The notes under the pieces are model-generated. The model saw nothing but the letters and a program-made list of their open reading frames with translations, was not told the DNA's origin and searched no databases. From the NCBI GenBank assembly GCA_002722255.1, contig PBLD01000010.1, positions 220,302 to 284,301 on the forward strand: a stretch of 64,000 nt of DNA, given 5' to 3'. The stretch's first letter is position 1, and every line of letters begins with the position of its first letter. Position numbers and translations under genes: made by a program. Below, one piece after another: positions 27,823-36,764 of this stretch. This stretch comes from Winogradskyella sp. Its GTDB lineage: Bacteria > Bacteroidota > Bacteroidia > Flavobacteriales > Flavobacteriaceae.

Positions 27823-27890
27823 TTCGAAAATTATGCCAAGACAAATAGACTGACAAACTTGCAGATATACCTGTCGTAAATATTAGACAT

Positions 27891-27917
27891 AAAAAAAGCC
27901 AACTCTAAAAGTTGGCT
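27891..27917 (-). terminator. Terminator of the secG operon
   Basis: AGCCAACT (27897-27904) pairs perfectly with AGTTGGCT (27910-27917) with a 5-nt loop. On the minus strand it is followed by seven T. It lies 27 nt after the secG stop. Confidence 0.88.
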
Positions 27918-27943
27918 AAATAAGTTGTTTGTTTTAGGAATTA

Positions 27944-28285
27944 TTATTTCCCATCTGTACCATCAGTAGTACCAGCATCATCTGTGTTTGTTGGAGCTGA
28001 TGCAGGTATTTCAATAGCTTCATTTTCATCTAAAGCTTTTGAATCAATATCGTTACCAGAATCTATGGTTAAGTTTGATGCAAGGATTAAAACAATTAAT
28101 GCTGTACCTAAAAACCAAGTACTCTTATCTAAGAAGTCTCCTGTCTTTTTTACACCACCTAATTGTTGTGTGCCTCCACCACCAAAAGAAGATGATAAAC
28201 CTCCTCCTTTAGGGTTTTGTACCATAATTACTACTACCAATAGAAAGGCAACTGCTACGATTAAGATTAAAAATATTGTAAACAT
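27944..28285 (-). CDS. secG: Preprotein translocase subunit SecG
   Basis: SecG is the small accessory subunit of the SecYEG channel. The 113-residue protein has two membrane segments (about 2-22 and 57-75) joined by the signature VQNPKGGGLSSSFGGGGTQQLGG (about 23-45). The acidic, threonine-rich tail after residue 80 is longer than in E. coli but common in Bacteroidetes. It follows the TPR gene by 1 nt. Confidence 0.95.
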   Translation of the reverse strand: MFTIFLILIVAVAFLLVVVIMVQNPKGGGLSSSFGGGGTQQLGGVKKTGDFLDKSTWFLGTALIVLILASNLTIDSGNDIDSKALDENEAIEIPASAPTNTDDAGTTDGTDGK

Positions 28286-28286
28286 T

Positions 28287-29213
28287 TTATATAGTATTAT
28301 CTTTTAATTCTTCTACCAATTTTATTTGGTCTGCAAAGAAACTACTTTTTTCTGGATATTTCAAACTTAAAATTTTATAAGATTGAATAGCCTTGTCATA
28401 GTTTTTCTGTTCTAAATAAATTCTGGCCAAAGTTTCTGTCATTAAGCTATCAGAAACATCGTCATCATTGTTTACCAGTTTTGGTTTTGGTATATTACTG
28501 GCAACTGGTTTTATCCTAGGATTTTCGCTTATAAACTTATCAATAAGATCTAGTTTACTAGCTAATGGTTGTGTTGTATCTTCTGTTTGAGTCTCTTCGG
28601 TTTTAGTTTCTGTTTCCCTTTCAATGGGTTTAAAACTTGTAATTTTTAACCACTCAGTAAAAGAATGACTTTCATTTTTATCAAACTCTAGAGGTTTTCC
28701 GATATTGAGCTTTTCTTCTGGCGTTATATTTTTAACATCGACCGAGATTATAGAATCTTCAATTTTTAGAGTTTCTTCTTCTAAGGTTTGTTTCTGTTGA
28801 GGTTTTACTTCAAATAAATTTGGGTCTAAAACACCTTCGGTAGCTTTAATATGTTCTTTTAACGCATCGTCAATGGTAACACTTTTATTAACTGAAATAT
28901 CATCAGCCTCATTAACCTCTAATGATTTTATATGTTCAGAGTTTTGCTTGATTTGATTAGAAATTTCATTCTGGTTAAATACTTCAGATGTGATATAATC
29001 GAACAATACACTACGGTCTGCGGTATGAGCTGCAGTTACTTTTAAAGCATTATTGTACTTGTAGCTTTCCTTTTGCTTTAAACCTTTTAGATATAAAGCA
29101 CGTAAGGGTTGAAAATAAGGAAACTCAATAATCTTTGCCAATAGTGCATCTGTTTGAGATGCTGTAACAGCCTCAGGATGCTGAAGTAAATATGTTAATT
29201 CTTTTAATTGCAT
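28287..29213 (-). CDS. Conserved protein with C-terminal tetratricopeptide segment
   Basis: The 308-residue protein is cytoplasmic by appearance, without signal peptide or membrane segment. The N-terminal third is helical (LLQHPEAVTASQTDALLAKIIEFPYFQPLRAL), the middle is acidic and low in complexity, and the last 60 residues hold a TPR-like pair (ETLARIYLEQKNYDKAIQSYKILSLKYPEKSSFFADQI). Bacteroidetes encode similar proteins between lptE and secG. A role in envelope biogenesis is suggested by position only. Gaps to neighbours are 1-3 nt, so it is co-transcribed. Confidence 0.8.
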   Translation of the reverse strand: MQLKELTYLLQHPEAVTASQTDALLAKIIEFPYFQPLRALYLKGLKQKESYKYNNALKVTAAHTADRSVLFDYITSEVFNQNEISNQIKQNSEHIKSLEVNEADDISVNKSVTIDDALKEHIKATEGVLDPNLFEVKPQQKQTLEEETLKIEDSIISVDVKNITPEEKLNIGKPLEFDKNESHSFTEWLKITSFKPIERETETKTEETQTEDTTQPLASKLDLIDKFISENPRIKPVASNIPKPKLVNNDDDVSDSLMTETLARIYLEQKNYDKAIQSYKILSLKYPEKSSFFADQIKLVEELKDNTI

Positions 29214-29216
29214 ATA

Positions 29217-29720
29217 TTACCAATTGGCTAAAGACGCATTGAATATATCTTGAGTTAATCGTTCAAAAATAACCTCAAAAGCTTCATCTTTAGTGCCACC
29301 AATAAGTTGTGCATTAGCATCAAAATCATAGAAGAATGAAAAGCGTTTTTCAAAATCTTTTTCCTCATCTAATGTGTTGAAATATCTAACATTAACACTT
29401 ATGGTTAATCTGTTTTGTGCTGCTTTGTTGTCTGATGTTGCTGTCATTGGAGCAATTCTGTATTCAACAATTTCACCTTCAAAAAGTAAATCACCTCCTG
29501 TTGTTACTAAACTTAAGCTTGTTTGGTTTTGTACCAAATCTTGTAGGGCATTTGTAAAATCTATATCTAAACCAGGTTCTACTAGTTCTGCATTATTCTG
29601 AAAGAAATTGACTTGAAATGTCTTTGCATCACCTGTGTCTGCACCTGTAAAAGAATATATGCCGCAACCTGTAACTGTTAGCGAAAAACATAATATACTA
29701 ATATATTTTAATAATCTCAT
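29217..29720 (-). CDS. lptE: LptE family LPS-assembly lipoprotein
   Basis: LptE plugs the LptD barrel that inserts lipopolysaccharide in the outer membrane. The 167-residue product has a lipoprotein signal with lipobox VTGC (cysteine about 19) followed by GIYSFTGA. The body has LptE-like features: short length, alternating beta strands (RLTISVNVRYFN) and a two-helix end (DEAFEVIFERLTQDIFNASLANW). Position between the sigma-54 activator and the TPR gene matches the flavobacterial order. Confidence 0.85.
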   Translation of the reverse strand: MRLLKYISILCFSLTVTGCGIYSFTGADTGDAKTFQVNFFQNNAELVEPGLDIDFTNALQDLVQNQTSLSLVTTGGDLLFEGEIVEYRIAPMTATSDNKAAQNRLTISVNVRYFNTLDEEKDFEKRFSFFYDFDANAQLIGGTKDEAFEVIFERLTQDIFNASLANW

Positions 29721-29784
29721 GTAGCTTTTTTTTATCTGAACGTCTAAGTACTATTTATAGTGCTTAAGTTGTCCTAATCTTTTC

Positions 29785-31050
29785 TTAAAGATCGTACTGC
29801 TTTATTTTTCTGTATAAGGTGCGCTCACTAATGCCTAATTCTGCGGCTGCAAGTTTTCTCTTACCGTTATGGCGTTCTAAGGATTTTTTTATAAGTTCTA
29901 ATTCCTTGTCTTGAAGCGATAAAGTCTCTTCTTCCTCAATTTCTTCTGCAAAGTGGTATTTGTCGTCTATATCAGTAGATACAGATTCGTTAACCTCAGA
30001 ATGCTCAGGTATAGAAAGAACTTCTAAATCTTCAACTGTATTTTCAAAATCCTCATCATTGTCGTTGCCATAAATTTTCTGAATAAGATGCTCATTATCT
30101 TTTTGAACATCAGAGACATCTCCAGACTTCATTAGTTCCATGGTTAACTTTTTAAGGTCATTTAAATCGCTTTTCATGTCGAATAAAACCTTGTAAAGTA
30201 TTTCTCTTTCACTACTAAAGTCACTTTCAGATTTAGTATTATTTATTACGGCAGGTAAATTTGAACCTGTATTTGGTAAATAATTCTGAAGTGTAACTAC
30301 ATTAATAGTACGATTATGCTCTAAAACCGAAACTTGCTCAGCAACATTTCTTAATTGACGAATGTTACCATTCCAGCGGTATTTTAAAAGCAGAGCAACA
30401 GCATCGTCGGTTAACTTTACTGTTGGCATTTTATATTTTAGAGCAAAGTCGCTTGCAAATTTTCTAAACAATAAATGAATATCCTCTTTGCGCTCTCTTA
30501 AAGCAGGAAGATTGATTTCTATAGTACTCAAACGATAGTAAAGATCTTCTCTAAACTTTTCTTTCTTAATGGCTTCAAACATATTAACGTTTGTAGCAGC
30601 CACGATTCTTACGTTGGTTTTTTGAACCTTACTAGAACCTACCTTAATAAACTCTCCATTTTCTAAAACACGAAGCAAGCGTACTTGTGTTGTTAACGGC
30701 AATTCACCAACTTCATCTAAAAAGATGGTTCCACCATCAGCAACTTCAAAATAACCAGAACGTGTTTGTGTAGCACCTGTAAACGCACCTTTTTCATGAC
30801 CAAAGAGCTCACTATCTATAGTGCCTTCTGGTATAGCACCACAGTTTACAGCAATGTATTTGCCGTGCTTTCTGTGAGAAAGTTGGTGTATAATTTTTGG
30901 AATACTCTCTTTACCAACACCACTTTCTCCGGTTACCAATACAGAGATATCTGTCGCAGCAACCTGAATAGCTTTTTCTATGGCACGATTGAGTTTAGGG
31001 TCGTTACCAATAATGCCGAAGCGTTGTTTTATGGCTTGTACTGATTCCAT
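29785..31050 (-). CDS. Sigma-54-dependent transcriptional activator
   Basis: The 421-residue protein consists of an AAA+ activator domain and a Fis-type DNA-binding helix-turn-helix, with no N-terminal receiver or sensor domain. Walker A is GESGVGKE (about 41-48), the sigma-54-contacting GAFTGA loop is at about 88-93, Walker B is GGTIFLDEVGE (about 106-116), and the arginine finger region is FREDLYYRL. The HTH is KLAAAELGISERTLYRKIKQYDL at the end. A coiled, acidic linker (about 290-370) separates the domains. Targets are unknown; lptE follows by 64 nt. Confidence 0.93.
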   Translation of the reverse strand: MESVQAIKQRFGIIGNDPKLNRAIEKAIQVAATDISVLVTGESGVGKESIPKIIHQLSHRKHGKYIAVNCGAIPEGTIDSELFGHEKGAFTGATQTRSGYFEVADGGTIFLDEVGELPLTTQVRLLRVLENGEFIKVGSSKVQKTNVRIVAATNVNMFEAIKKEKFREDLYYRLSTIEINLPALRERKEDIHLLFRKFASDFALKYKMPTVKLTDDAVALLLKYRWNGNIRQLRNVAEQVSVLEHNRTINVVTLQNYLPNTGSNLPAVINNTKSESDFSSEREILYKVLFDMKSDLNDLKKLTMELMKSGDVSDVQKDNEHLIQKIYGNDNDEDFENTVEDLEVLSIPEHSEVNESVSTDIDDKYHFAEEIEEEETLSLQDKELELIKKSLERHNGKRKLAAAELGISERTLYRKIKQYDL

Positions 31051-31052
31051 GT

Positions 31053-31988
31053 TTAATTAACGTAATTGAATCTTTCGTTAATTTCTACCATTAAGTCAGC
31101 TCCGAAATCGTAAGCAATATCACGACTTGTAATTCTTCCGGCTGTGTTGTATGCTAAGTCAAAAGTGAAAGTGTCTCCGTTAAATGTAGCTCCATTCCAA
31201 TTGTTTGTAGAGTGAAACTGAGCAATTAAAGGTCCTATTTCGTCAGAATAATCATCACTTAAAAAGTTTAATAGGTAATTGTCATTGTATACAACTTGTA
31301 ATGGGTTTGTGTTGTCGTCAAAAGTATAAGTGTAATTGCTGTCCAACTCACCTGTTCCTACACTACTGTTAATATTACCAAGTCCATTGTAGGTAATTGT
31401 TTCTACTTGTATAGAGGTAGTGCCATCAAAAGATTCCTTTTTTATAACTCTGTCAAACCCATCTATTGTAAATACTGTAGAAATGTTTGAACCTACAACA
31501 GTTCTTGTAATTAAGTTGCCGTCGTATGTAAAGTTGTAGACGTAATCTTCAAAGTCATCTTCAAAATAGTCATACGTGATTTGTGATATTTGTCCGTTGG
31601 TGTATGTAATGATATATTCATTGGTTGTTGTACCATTTGAGTTTACAGATACATTACTTGTTATTTGTCCTTGAGCATTACGAGTAAAGGTTTGGTTTTC
31701 TGTTTCGCTTGGTGCTCCTTCAAACTCAAAAACCGTTGTGCTTGATACAACTTTATTATCTGAAATATTAAGATCAGAGTTTGTGATTGTACGTATAGGA
31801 AGACCAAAGAAATTAATAGAAGTGTCTGTGTCTAACTCGTACATAGATAGTGTAAGATCTGCACTGTTACTGCCTCCATTATTGCCACCTCCATTGCTTG
31901 GGCCTCCTGTTAAATCAGAGTCTAAAGGTTCATTTTCACAGGCGGTTACTAAAGTAAATGCACAAAGAAGTAATAAGATTTTTTTCAT
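31053..31988 (-). CDS. Outer-surface lipoprotein with RHS-like repeats
   Basis: The 311-residue protein has a lipoprotein signal (lipobox VTAC, cysteine about 17), then an acidic and glycine/asparagine-rich linker (about 18-42). The rest consists of short beta-strand repeats such as ITYTNGQISQITYDYFE, YNFTYDGNLITRTV and ITYNGLGNINS, similar to the YD/RHS-type repeats of many Bacteroidetes surface proteins. No catalytic motif is seen. It lies between miaB (14 nt) and the sigma-54 activator (2 nt). Confidence 0.7.
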   Translation of the reverse strand: MKKILLLLCAFTLVTACENEPLDSDLTGGPSNGGGNNGGSNSADLTLSMYELDTDTSINFFGLPIRTITNSDLNISDNKVVSSTTVFEFEGAPSETENQTFTRNAQGQITSNVSVNSNGTTTNEYIITYTNGQISQITYDYFEDDFEDYVYNFTYDGNLITRTVVGSNISTVFTIDGFDRVIKKESFDGTTSIQVETITYNGLGNINSSVGTGELDSNYTYTFDDNTNPLQVVYNDNYLLNFLSDDYSDEIGPLIAQFHSTNNWNGATFNGDTFTFDLAYNTAGRITSRDIAYDFGADLMVEINERFNYVN

Positions 31989-32002
31989 GAATATAAGATT
32001 GA

Positions 32003-33451
32003 TTAAGAGTTGTTTTTTGAATAGCCTACAGCTTCACCAATAAGTGTGGCACTTGTGCAGTCTAATATTTTTACGTTAACAAAGTCACCGGGTTTGTAAT
32101 GTTCTTTTGGGAAAACAGCAACCATATTTTGACTGTTTCTACCAGACCAGTGCTTGTCAGATTTTTTAGAAGATTTTTCTATTAGGATTTCTTCTACCTT
32201 GCCTACATGTTGTTGTGTTCTGTATAAACTGTGTCTGCGTTGTAGGGCTTGTATTTCGTTAAGTCGTCGTTGTTTTACATCAGCAGGTACATCGTCTTCC
32301 ATTTTTCTGCCAGCCAGTGTTCCTGGACGTTCAGAATAGGCGAACATAAAACCATAATCGTACTTTACGTATTCCATTAAGGTTAGGGTATCTTGGTGAT
32401 CTTCTTCGGTTTCTGTAGGAAAACCAGCAATCATATCTTGGCTTATGGCAACGTCTGGAATAATACGACGGATATTATCTATAAGTTCAAAATACTCCTC
32501 ACGAGTGTGTAAACGATTCATTTCTTTAAGAATACGATTACTTCCACTTTGTACAGGTAAGTGTATATAGTTGCAGATGTTTTCAAATTTAGCCATTGTC
32601 TCAATAACATCTAAAGTCATATCTTGAGGATTAGATGTAGAGAATCTAAAACGCATTTTAGGTTGTGCTTTGGCACATAGTTCAAGAAGTTTAGCAAAAT
32701 TTACGGCTGTTGCTTTTTGTAGATCAGAAGCTTTTTCAAAGTCTTTTTTAAGGCCTCCGCCATACCATAAATAGCTATCAACATTTTGTCCTAAAAGGGT
32801 AACTTCCTTATAACCTTTGCTCCATAAGTCGTTTACTTCTTCTATAACACTTTGAGGGTCTCTACTGCGCTCTCGTCCTCTGGTAAAAGGAACCACACAA
32901 AACGTACACATGTTATCGCAACCTCTGGTTATAGATACAAAAGCGCTTACGCCATTACTGTTTAATCTTACAGGCGAAATGTCTCCATAAGTCTCTTCTT
33001 TAGATAAGATAACGTTAATAGCATCTCTACCTTCATCAACATCTGCTAAAAGATTTGGTAAATCTTTATAGGCATCTGGACCAACAACTAAGTCAACAAT
33101 TTTCTCTTCGTCTAAAAACTTAGTTTTTAGTCTCTCTGCCATACAGCCTAAAACACCAACTTTCATTGATGGGTTTTTATCCTTGATTTTGTCGTAGTAT
33201 TTAAGACGTTTCCTAACAGTTTGCTCAGCTTTGTCTCTAATAGAACATGTATTTACCAAAACTAAATCAGCATCTTCCAGGTTTTGCGTTGTGTTGTATC
33301 CTTGATTAGACAATATAGACGCTACAATTTCGCTGTCGCTAAAGTTCATTTGGCAACCGTAACTTTCTATAAACAACTTTTTTTTGTTGCCGTCTTTTTG
33401 GTCTAAAATCAAGGCTTCACCTTGTTTGTTTTCGTCAATTATTTTCTCCAT
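32003..33451 (-). CDS. miaB: tRNA-2-methylthio-N6-dimethylallyladenosine synthase
   Basis: MiaB adds the methylthio group at position 2 of i6A37 in tRNAs that read codons starting with U. The 482-residue protein has the UPF0004 domain with [12 protein letters not shown] (about 31-42) and further cysteines in NTCSIRDKA and GCMAER. The radical SAM cluster motif CDNMCTFC (about 180-187) follows, and a C-terminal TRAM domain ends the protein. All six cluster cysteines are present. It is the first gene of a run down to secG. Confidence 0.96.
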   Translation of the reverse strand: MEKIIDENKQGEALILDQKDGNKKKLFIESYGCQMNFSDSEIVASILSNQGYNTTQNLEDADLVLVNTCSIRDKAEQTVRKRLKYYDKIKDKNPSMKVGVLGCMAERLKTKFLDEEKIVDLVVGPDAYKDLPNLLADVDEGRDAINVILSKEETYGDISPVRLNSNGVSAFVSITRGCDNMCTFCVVPFTRGRERSRDPQSVIEEVNDLWSKGYKEVTLLGQNVDSYLWYGGGLKKDFEKASDLQKATAVNFAKLLELCAKAQPKMRFRFSTSNPQDMTLDVIETMAKFENICNYIHLPVQSGSNRILKEMNRLHTREEYFELIDNIRRIIPDVAISQDMIAGFPTETEEDHQDTLTLMEYVKYDYGFMFAYSERPGTLAGRKMEDDVPADVKQRRLNEIQALQRRHSLYRTQQHVGKVEEILIEKSSKKSDKHWSGRNSQNMVAVFPKEHYKPGDFVNVKILDCTSATLIGEAVGYSKNNS

Positions 33452-33461
33452 CTATTCAAAG

Positions 33462-33475
33462 CTCACTATAGTGAG
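33462..33475. promoter_or_regulatory. Perfect 14-bp palindrome before miaB
   Basis: CTCACTATAGTGAG is fully self-complementary and ends 10 nt before the miaB start, downstream of the likely transcription start. It covers the place where a ribosome binding site would be. It may be an operator or leader structure; no known regulator is identified. Confidence 0.35.
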
Positions 33476-33509
33476 TAATTATTGTTTTTTCAAATAGTCA
33501 ATAAACATG

Positions 33510-33541
33510 CAAAGATAGTATTATTTTGTAGACTGTGACAA
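33510..33541 (-). promoter_or_regulatory. Promoter of miaB
   Basis: On the minus strand TTG (33539-33541) is followed after 21 nt by TATCTTTG (33510-33517), a full match to the Bacteroidetes promoter. It lies about 58 nt before the start codon. Confidence 0.6.
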
Positions 33542-33653
33542 AGTGGCAGTTTTAAAAAGTAATTTATAATTGCTTCAAATTATTATTTTTACAAAGTTTT
33601 TTGATTTTGGTGCAACCATTTCATTTAATTACATCTTATATAAAAATAAACTT

Positions 33654-34094
33654 ATGAAATATTCAAAAATTATAATGGCTTTAGTATGTGTAGCTCTGTT
33701 TTTAAATATGCAGTGTGAAGACGACGAAACATCTTTACCACAAACCAACTGTGCTAGTTTTGCAGCGATAGATGGTTTTTCTTATGGTAATTCTGCAACA
33801 AGTCCTTACTCTATAAATAATGTTTCGATTACCGAAGACTGTTTGTTAATTGAGATTTCTGCATCTGGCTGCGATGGTAATACTTGGGATATGCAGTTAA
33901 TAGATTCAGATGTTGTTTCAGAGTCTAACCCACCAGAACGATTTGTAAAGTTCTTTTTAATAAATACAGAAGATTGTTTAACGGTTGTAGACAGAGCACG
34001 TTCGTTTGATCTTACACCCTTGCAAGTAGAAGGTGAAAATGAAATTATAATAAACGTGGATGATTATCCAAACCCTATTACATATACCTATTAA
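33654..34094 (+). CDS. Small lipoprotein of unknown function
   Basis: The start is set at ATG 33654 because it gives a lipoprotein signal (MKYSKIIMALVCVALFLNMQC, cysteine about 21); a longer frame adds a leader without features. The 146-residue product continues with EDDETSLPQ and a compact domain with several cysteines (NCASF, EDCLLIEISASGCDG, EDCLTVVD). I do not recognise the family. The gene is divergent from miaB and ends before a terminator. Confidence 0.7.
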   Translation: MKYSKIIMALVCVALFLNMQCEDDETSLPQTNCASFAAIDGFSYGNSATSPYSINNVSITEDCLLIEISASGCDGNTWDMQLIDSDVVSESNPPERFVKFFLINTEDCLTVVDRARSFDLTPLQVEGENEIIINVDDYPNPITYTY

Positions 34095-34118
34095 AGAAAG
34101 CGTTAAATTAAATAAATT

Positions 34119-34147
34119 AAAGTCTTGTTTTTACAGGGCTTTTTTTA
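34119..34147 (+). terminator. Terminator after the small lipoprotein gene
   Basis: AAAGTCTTG (34119-34127) pairs with CAGGGCTTT (34134-34142) with two G-T wobbles, followed by a T-tract. Confidence 0.7.
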
Positions 34148-34204
34148 GTTTGAAATCTGAAAATACCATAGTAAAGTAATGGCTATTTAAAACCAAATTA
34201 GGAT

Positions 34205-34231
34205 TGTAAATTTATTTTCGCATACATTTGT
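34205..34231 (+). promoter_or_regulatory. Promoter of topA
   Basis: TTG (34205-34207), 16 nt spacer, TACATTTG (34224-34231): an exact TAnnTTTG with a -33 TTG. It ends 19 nt before the topA ATG. Confidence 0.65.
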
Positions 34232-34250
34232 AACCTCAAAAAAAGAAAGA

Positions 34251-36758
34251 ATGCCGAAGAATCTAGTTATTGTTGAGTCACCTGCAAAGGCTAAAACCAT
34301 TGAAAAATTTTTAGGAAAAGATTATAAAGTTGAGTCTAGTTTTGGACATATTTCAGACTTGCCTTCCAAGGAATTAGGTGTGGATGTCGAAGGAGATTTT
34401 GAGCCTAAGTATAAGGTGTCTAAAGATAAGCGAGATGTCGTAAAAAAATTAAAGGAATTAGCGAAGAAAGCCGAAATGGTTTGGCTGGCAAGTGATGAGG
34501 ATCGTGAGGGAGAAGCTATAGCATGGCATTTGGCAGAGGCATTAGATTTAGATAAAGAAAAGACGAAGCGTATTGTATTTCATGAAATTACAAAAAGCGC
34601 GATAAAGAAAGCTATTGAGAATCCTCGTGGCATAGATTATAACTTAGTAGATGCTCAGCAAGCAAGACGTGTTTTAGATCGAATTGTTGGTTATGAGTTG
34701 TCTCCGGTTTTATGGAGAAAAGTTAAAGGAGGATTGTCGGCTGGTAGAGTGCAATCTGTATCTGTAAGATTAATTGTAGAACGTGAACGTGATATTCAAA
34801 ATTTTACACCAGAAGCATCTTATAGAGTAGATGCAGAATTTACATCAGAGGACGGTAAATCATTTAAAGCTAAATTACCAAAGAACTTTGGGTCAGAAGA
34901 AGAGGCCTTAGAATTTTTAAACAATAATAAAGGAGCAATATACGAGGTGGCTGACTTGCAAAAAAAGCCAGCAAAAAAATCTCCAGCTGCACCTTTCACA
35001 ACATCCACATTACAACAGGAAGCATCAAGAAAATTAGGGTTCTCAGTAAGTAGGACAATGAGTAATGCTCAGCGCTTGTATGAGGCTGGTCTTATAACTT
35101 ATATGAGAACAGATAGTGTTAATTTATCTGATGAAGCTAGAAAAGGAGCAGAAAAAGAAATTATCTCTGCCTATGGTTCAGAATATAGTGAACCAAGAAA
35201 TTATAAAGGAAAATCTAAAGGTGCTCAAGAAGCTCACGAAGCTATAAGACCGACAGATTTTTCTAATCATTCAGTAAATGTAGAACGCGACCAAGCAAGA
35301 CTTTACGATTTAATCTGGAAACGCGCCATTGCATCACAGATGAGTGAGGCTAAGCTAGAGCGTACCAATCTAAAAATTCAAATTAACAGTACTAAAAAAG
35401 TTAGTGAGCAATTCTCTGCAAATGGTGAAATCATAACTTTTGATGGATTCTTAAAAGTATATCTAGAAGGAACTGATGATGAAGATGCAGAGCAAGATGG
35501 CATTTTACCAGATTTAAAAGTAGGTGAGGAGTTGTCTAATAATTACATTACGGCAACACAACGTTTTACAAGGCCACCTTCAAGATTTACAGAAGCATCT
35601 TTAGTTAAGCAATTAGAAGAATTAGGTATTGGGAGACCATCAACATATGCGCCAACAATTTCTACTATTCAAAATAGAAATTACATAGAAAAAGGTACGC
35701 ATGAAGGAGATGAGAGAGCTTACAAGCAATTAGTCTTTTCAAACCAAAATATAGAAGAAAAGAATCTTACAGAGAAAGTAGGTTCTAACAAAGGTAAGTT
35801 GGTGCCAACAGATGTTGGATTTATCGTTACAGACTTCTTGGTAAATCATTTTGAAAGCATATTAGACTATAATTTTACAGCAAGGGTAGAAGAGAGTTTT
35901 GATGATATAGCTGAAGGTAAGGAAGACTGGAAAGCAATGATGAAAGACTTCTACAAAGGTTTTCATCCTCAGGTTGAAGACGTTCAGGAAAATGCTGAGC
36001 GCGAAACCGGAGAGCGTATTCTTGGTACTGATCCAAAAACAGGGCGTCAAGTAAGTGTGCGTTTAGGTAAGTTTGGGCCAATGGTACAAATTGGTACAGT
36101 AGACGAAGAAGAAAAACCACAGTTTGCTAGTTTATCTCCAGATCAGCAACTTAATACTATTACCTATGAGGAGGCTATGGATTTGTTTAAGCTTCCAAAA
36201 GCTCTAGGTCATTACAAGGATGATGAAGTAGAGGTTAACAACGGACGTTTTGGACCGTATGTGAGATACGGTAAAAAGTTTGTCTCCTTACCAAAAGGAG
36301 TAGATCCGCTTAGTGTAGAGTTAGATGAAGCTATTGTATATATAAAGGAGAAGGAGAAAGCTGATGCTCCAATATACATTTATCAAGATTTAGAAGTCAC
36401 TAAAGGAAAAGGGCGTTTTGGACCATTTATTAAATGGAACAATATGTTTATAAATGTGAATAAAAAATACGATTGGGACAATTTATCTGAAGAAGACATT
36501 GTAACTTTGATCGAAGAGAAAATCCAAAAAGAAAAGGATAAGCTTATTCATGTTTGGGAAGATGAAGGGATTAGAGTGGAAAAAGCACGTTGGGGAAGAC
36601 ACAACGTTATAAAAGGTAAGCAGAAAGTAGAGTTAGCAAAAACTGTAGATGTTTCTGATATGACCTTGGAGGAAGCTAAAGCTATTCTGGAGAAAAATGC
36701 CCCAAAAAAGAAAACAAGAAAAACTACAAAGAAGAAAACGACCACCAAAAAGAAGTAA
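34251..36758 (+). CDS. topA: DNA topoisomerase I
   Basis: TopA relaxes negative supercoils by single-strand passage. The 835-residue protein has the Toprim domain (LVIVESPAKAKTIEKFLG at about 5-22; SDEDREGEAIAWHL at about 81-94) and the active-site tyrosine in ITYMRTDSV (about 284). Instead of the zinc-finger tail of E. coli it ends in several zinc-less repeats of the GRFGPYVRYG and GRFGPFIKW type plus a lysine/threonine-rich tail (last 17 residues), the arrangement usual in Bacteroidetes. The arginase-like gene follows by 6 nt. Confidence 0.96.
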   Translation: MPKNLVIVESPAKAKTIEKFLGKDYKVESSFGHISDLPSKELGVDVEGDFEPKYKVSKDKRDVVKKLKELAKKAEMVWLASDEDREGEAIAWHLAEALDLDKEKTKRIVFHEITKSAIKKAIENPRGIDYNLVDAQQARRVLDRIVGYELSPVLWRKVKGGLSAGRVQSVSVRLIVERERDIQNFTPEASYRVDAEFTSEDGKSFKAKLPKNFGSEEEALEFLNNNKGAIYEVADLQKKPAKKSPAAPFTTSTLQQEASRKLGFSVSRTMSNAQRLYEAGLITYMRTDSVNLSDEARKGAEKEIISAYGSEYSEPRNYKGKSKGAQEAHEAIRPTDFSNHSVNVERDQARLYDLIWKRAIASQMSEAKLERTNLKIQINSTKKVSEQFSANGEIITFDGFLKVYLEGTDDEDAEQDGILPDLKVGEELSNNYITATQRFTRPPSRFTEASLVKQLEELGIGRPSTYAPTISTIQNRNYIEKGTHEGDERAYKQLVFSNQNIEEKNLTEKVGSNKGKLVPTDVGFIVTDFLVNHFESILDYNFTARVEESFDDIAEGKEDWKAMMKDFYKGFHPQVEDVQENAERETGERILGTDPKTGRQVSVRLGKFGPMVQIGTVDEEEKPQFASLSPDQQLNTITYEEAMDLFKLPKALGHYKDDEVEVNNGRFGPYVRYGKKFVSLPKGVDPLSVELDEAIVYIKEKEKADAPIYIYQDLEVTKGKGRFGPFIKWNNMFINVNKKYDWDNLSEEDIVTLIEEKIQKEKDKLIHVWEDEGIRVEKARWGRHNVIKGKQKVELAKTVDVSDMTLEEAKAILEKNAPKKKTRKTTKKKTTTKKK

Positions 36759-36764
36759 TACTTT

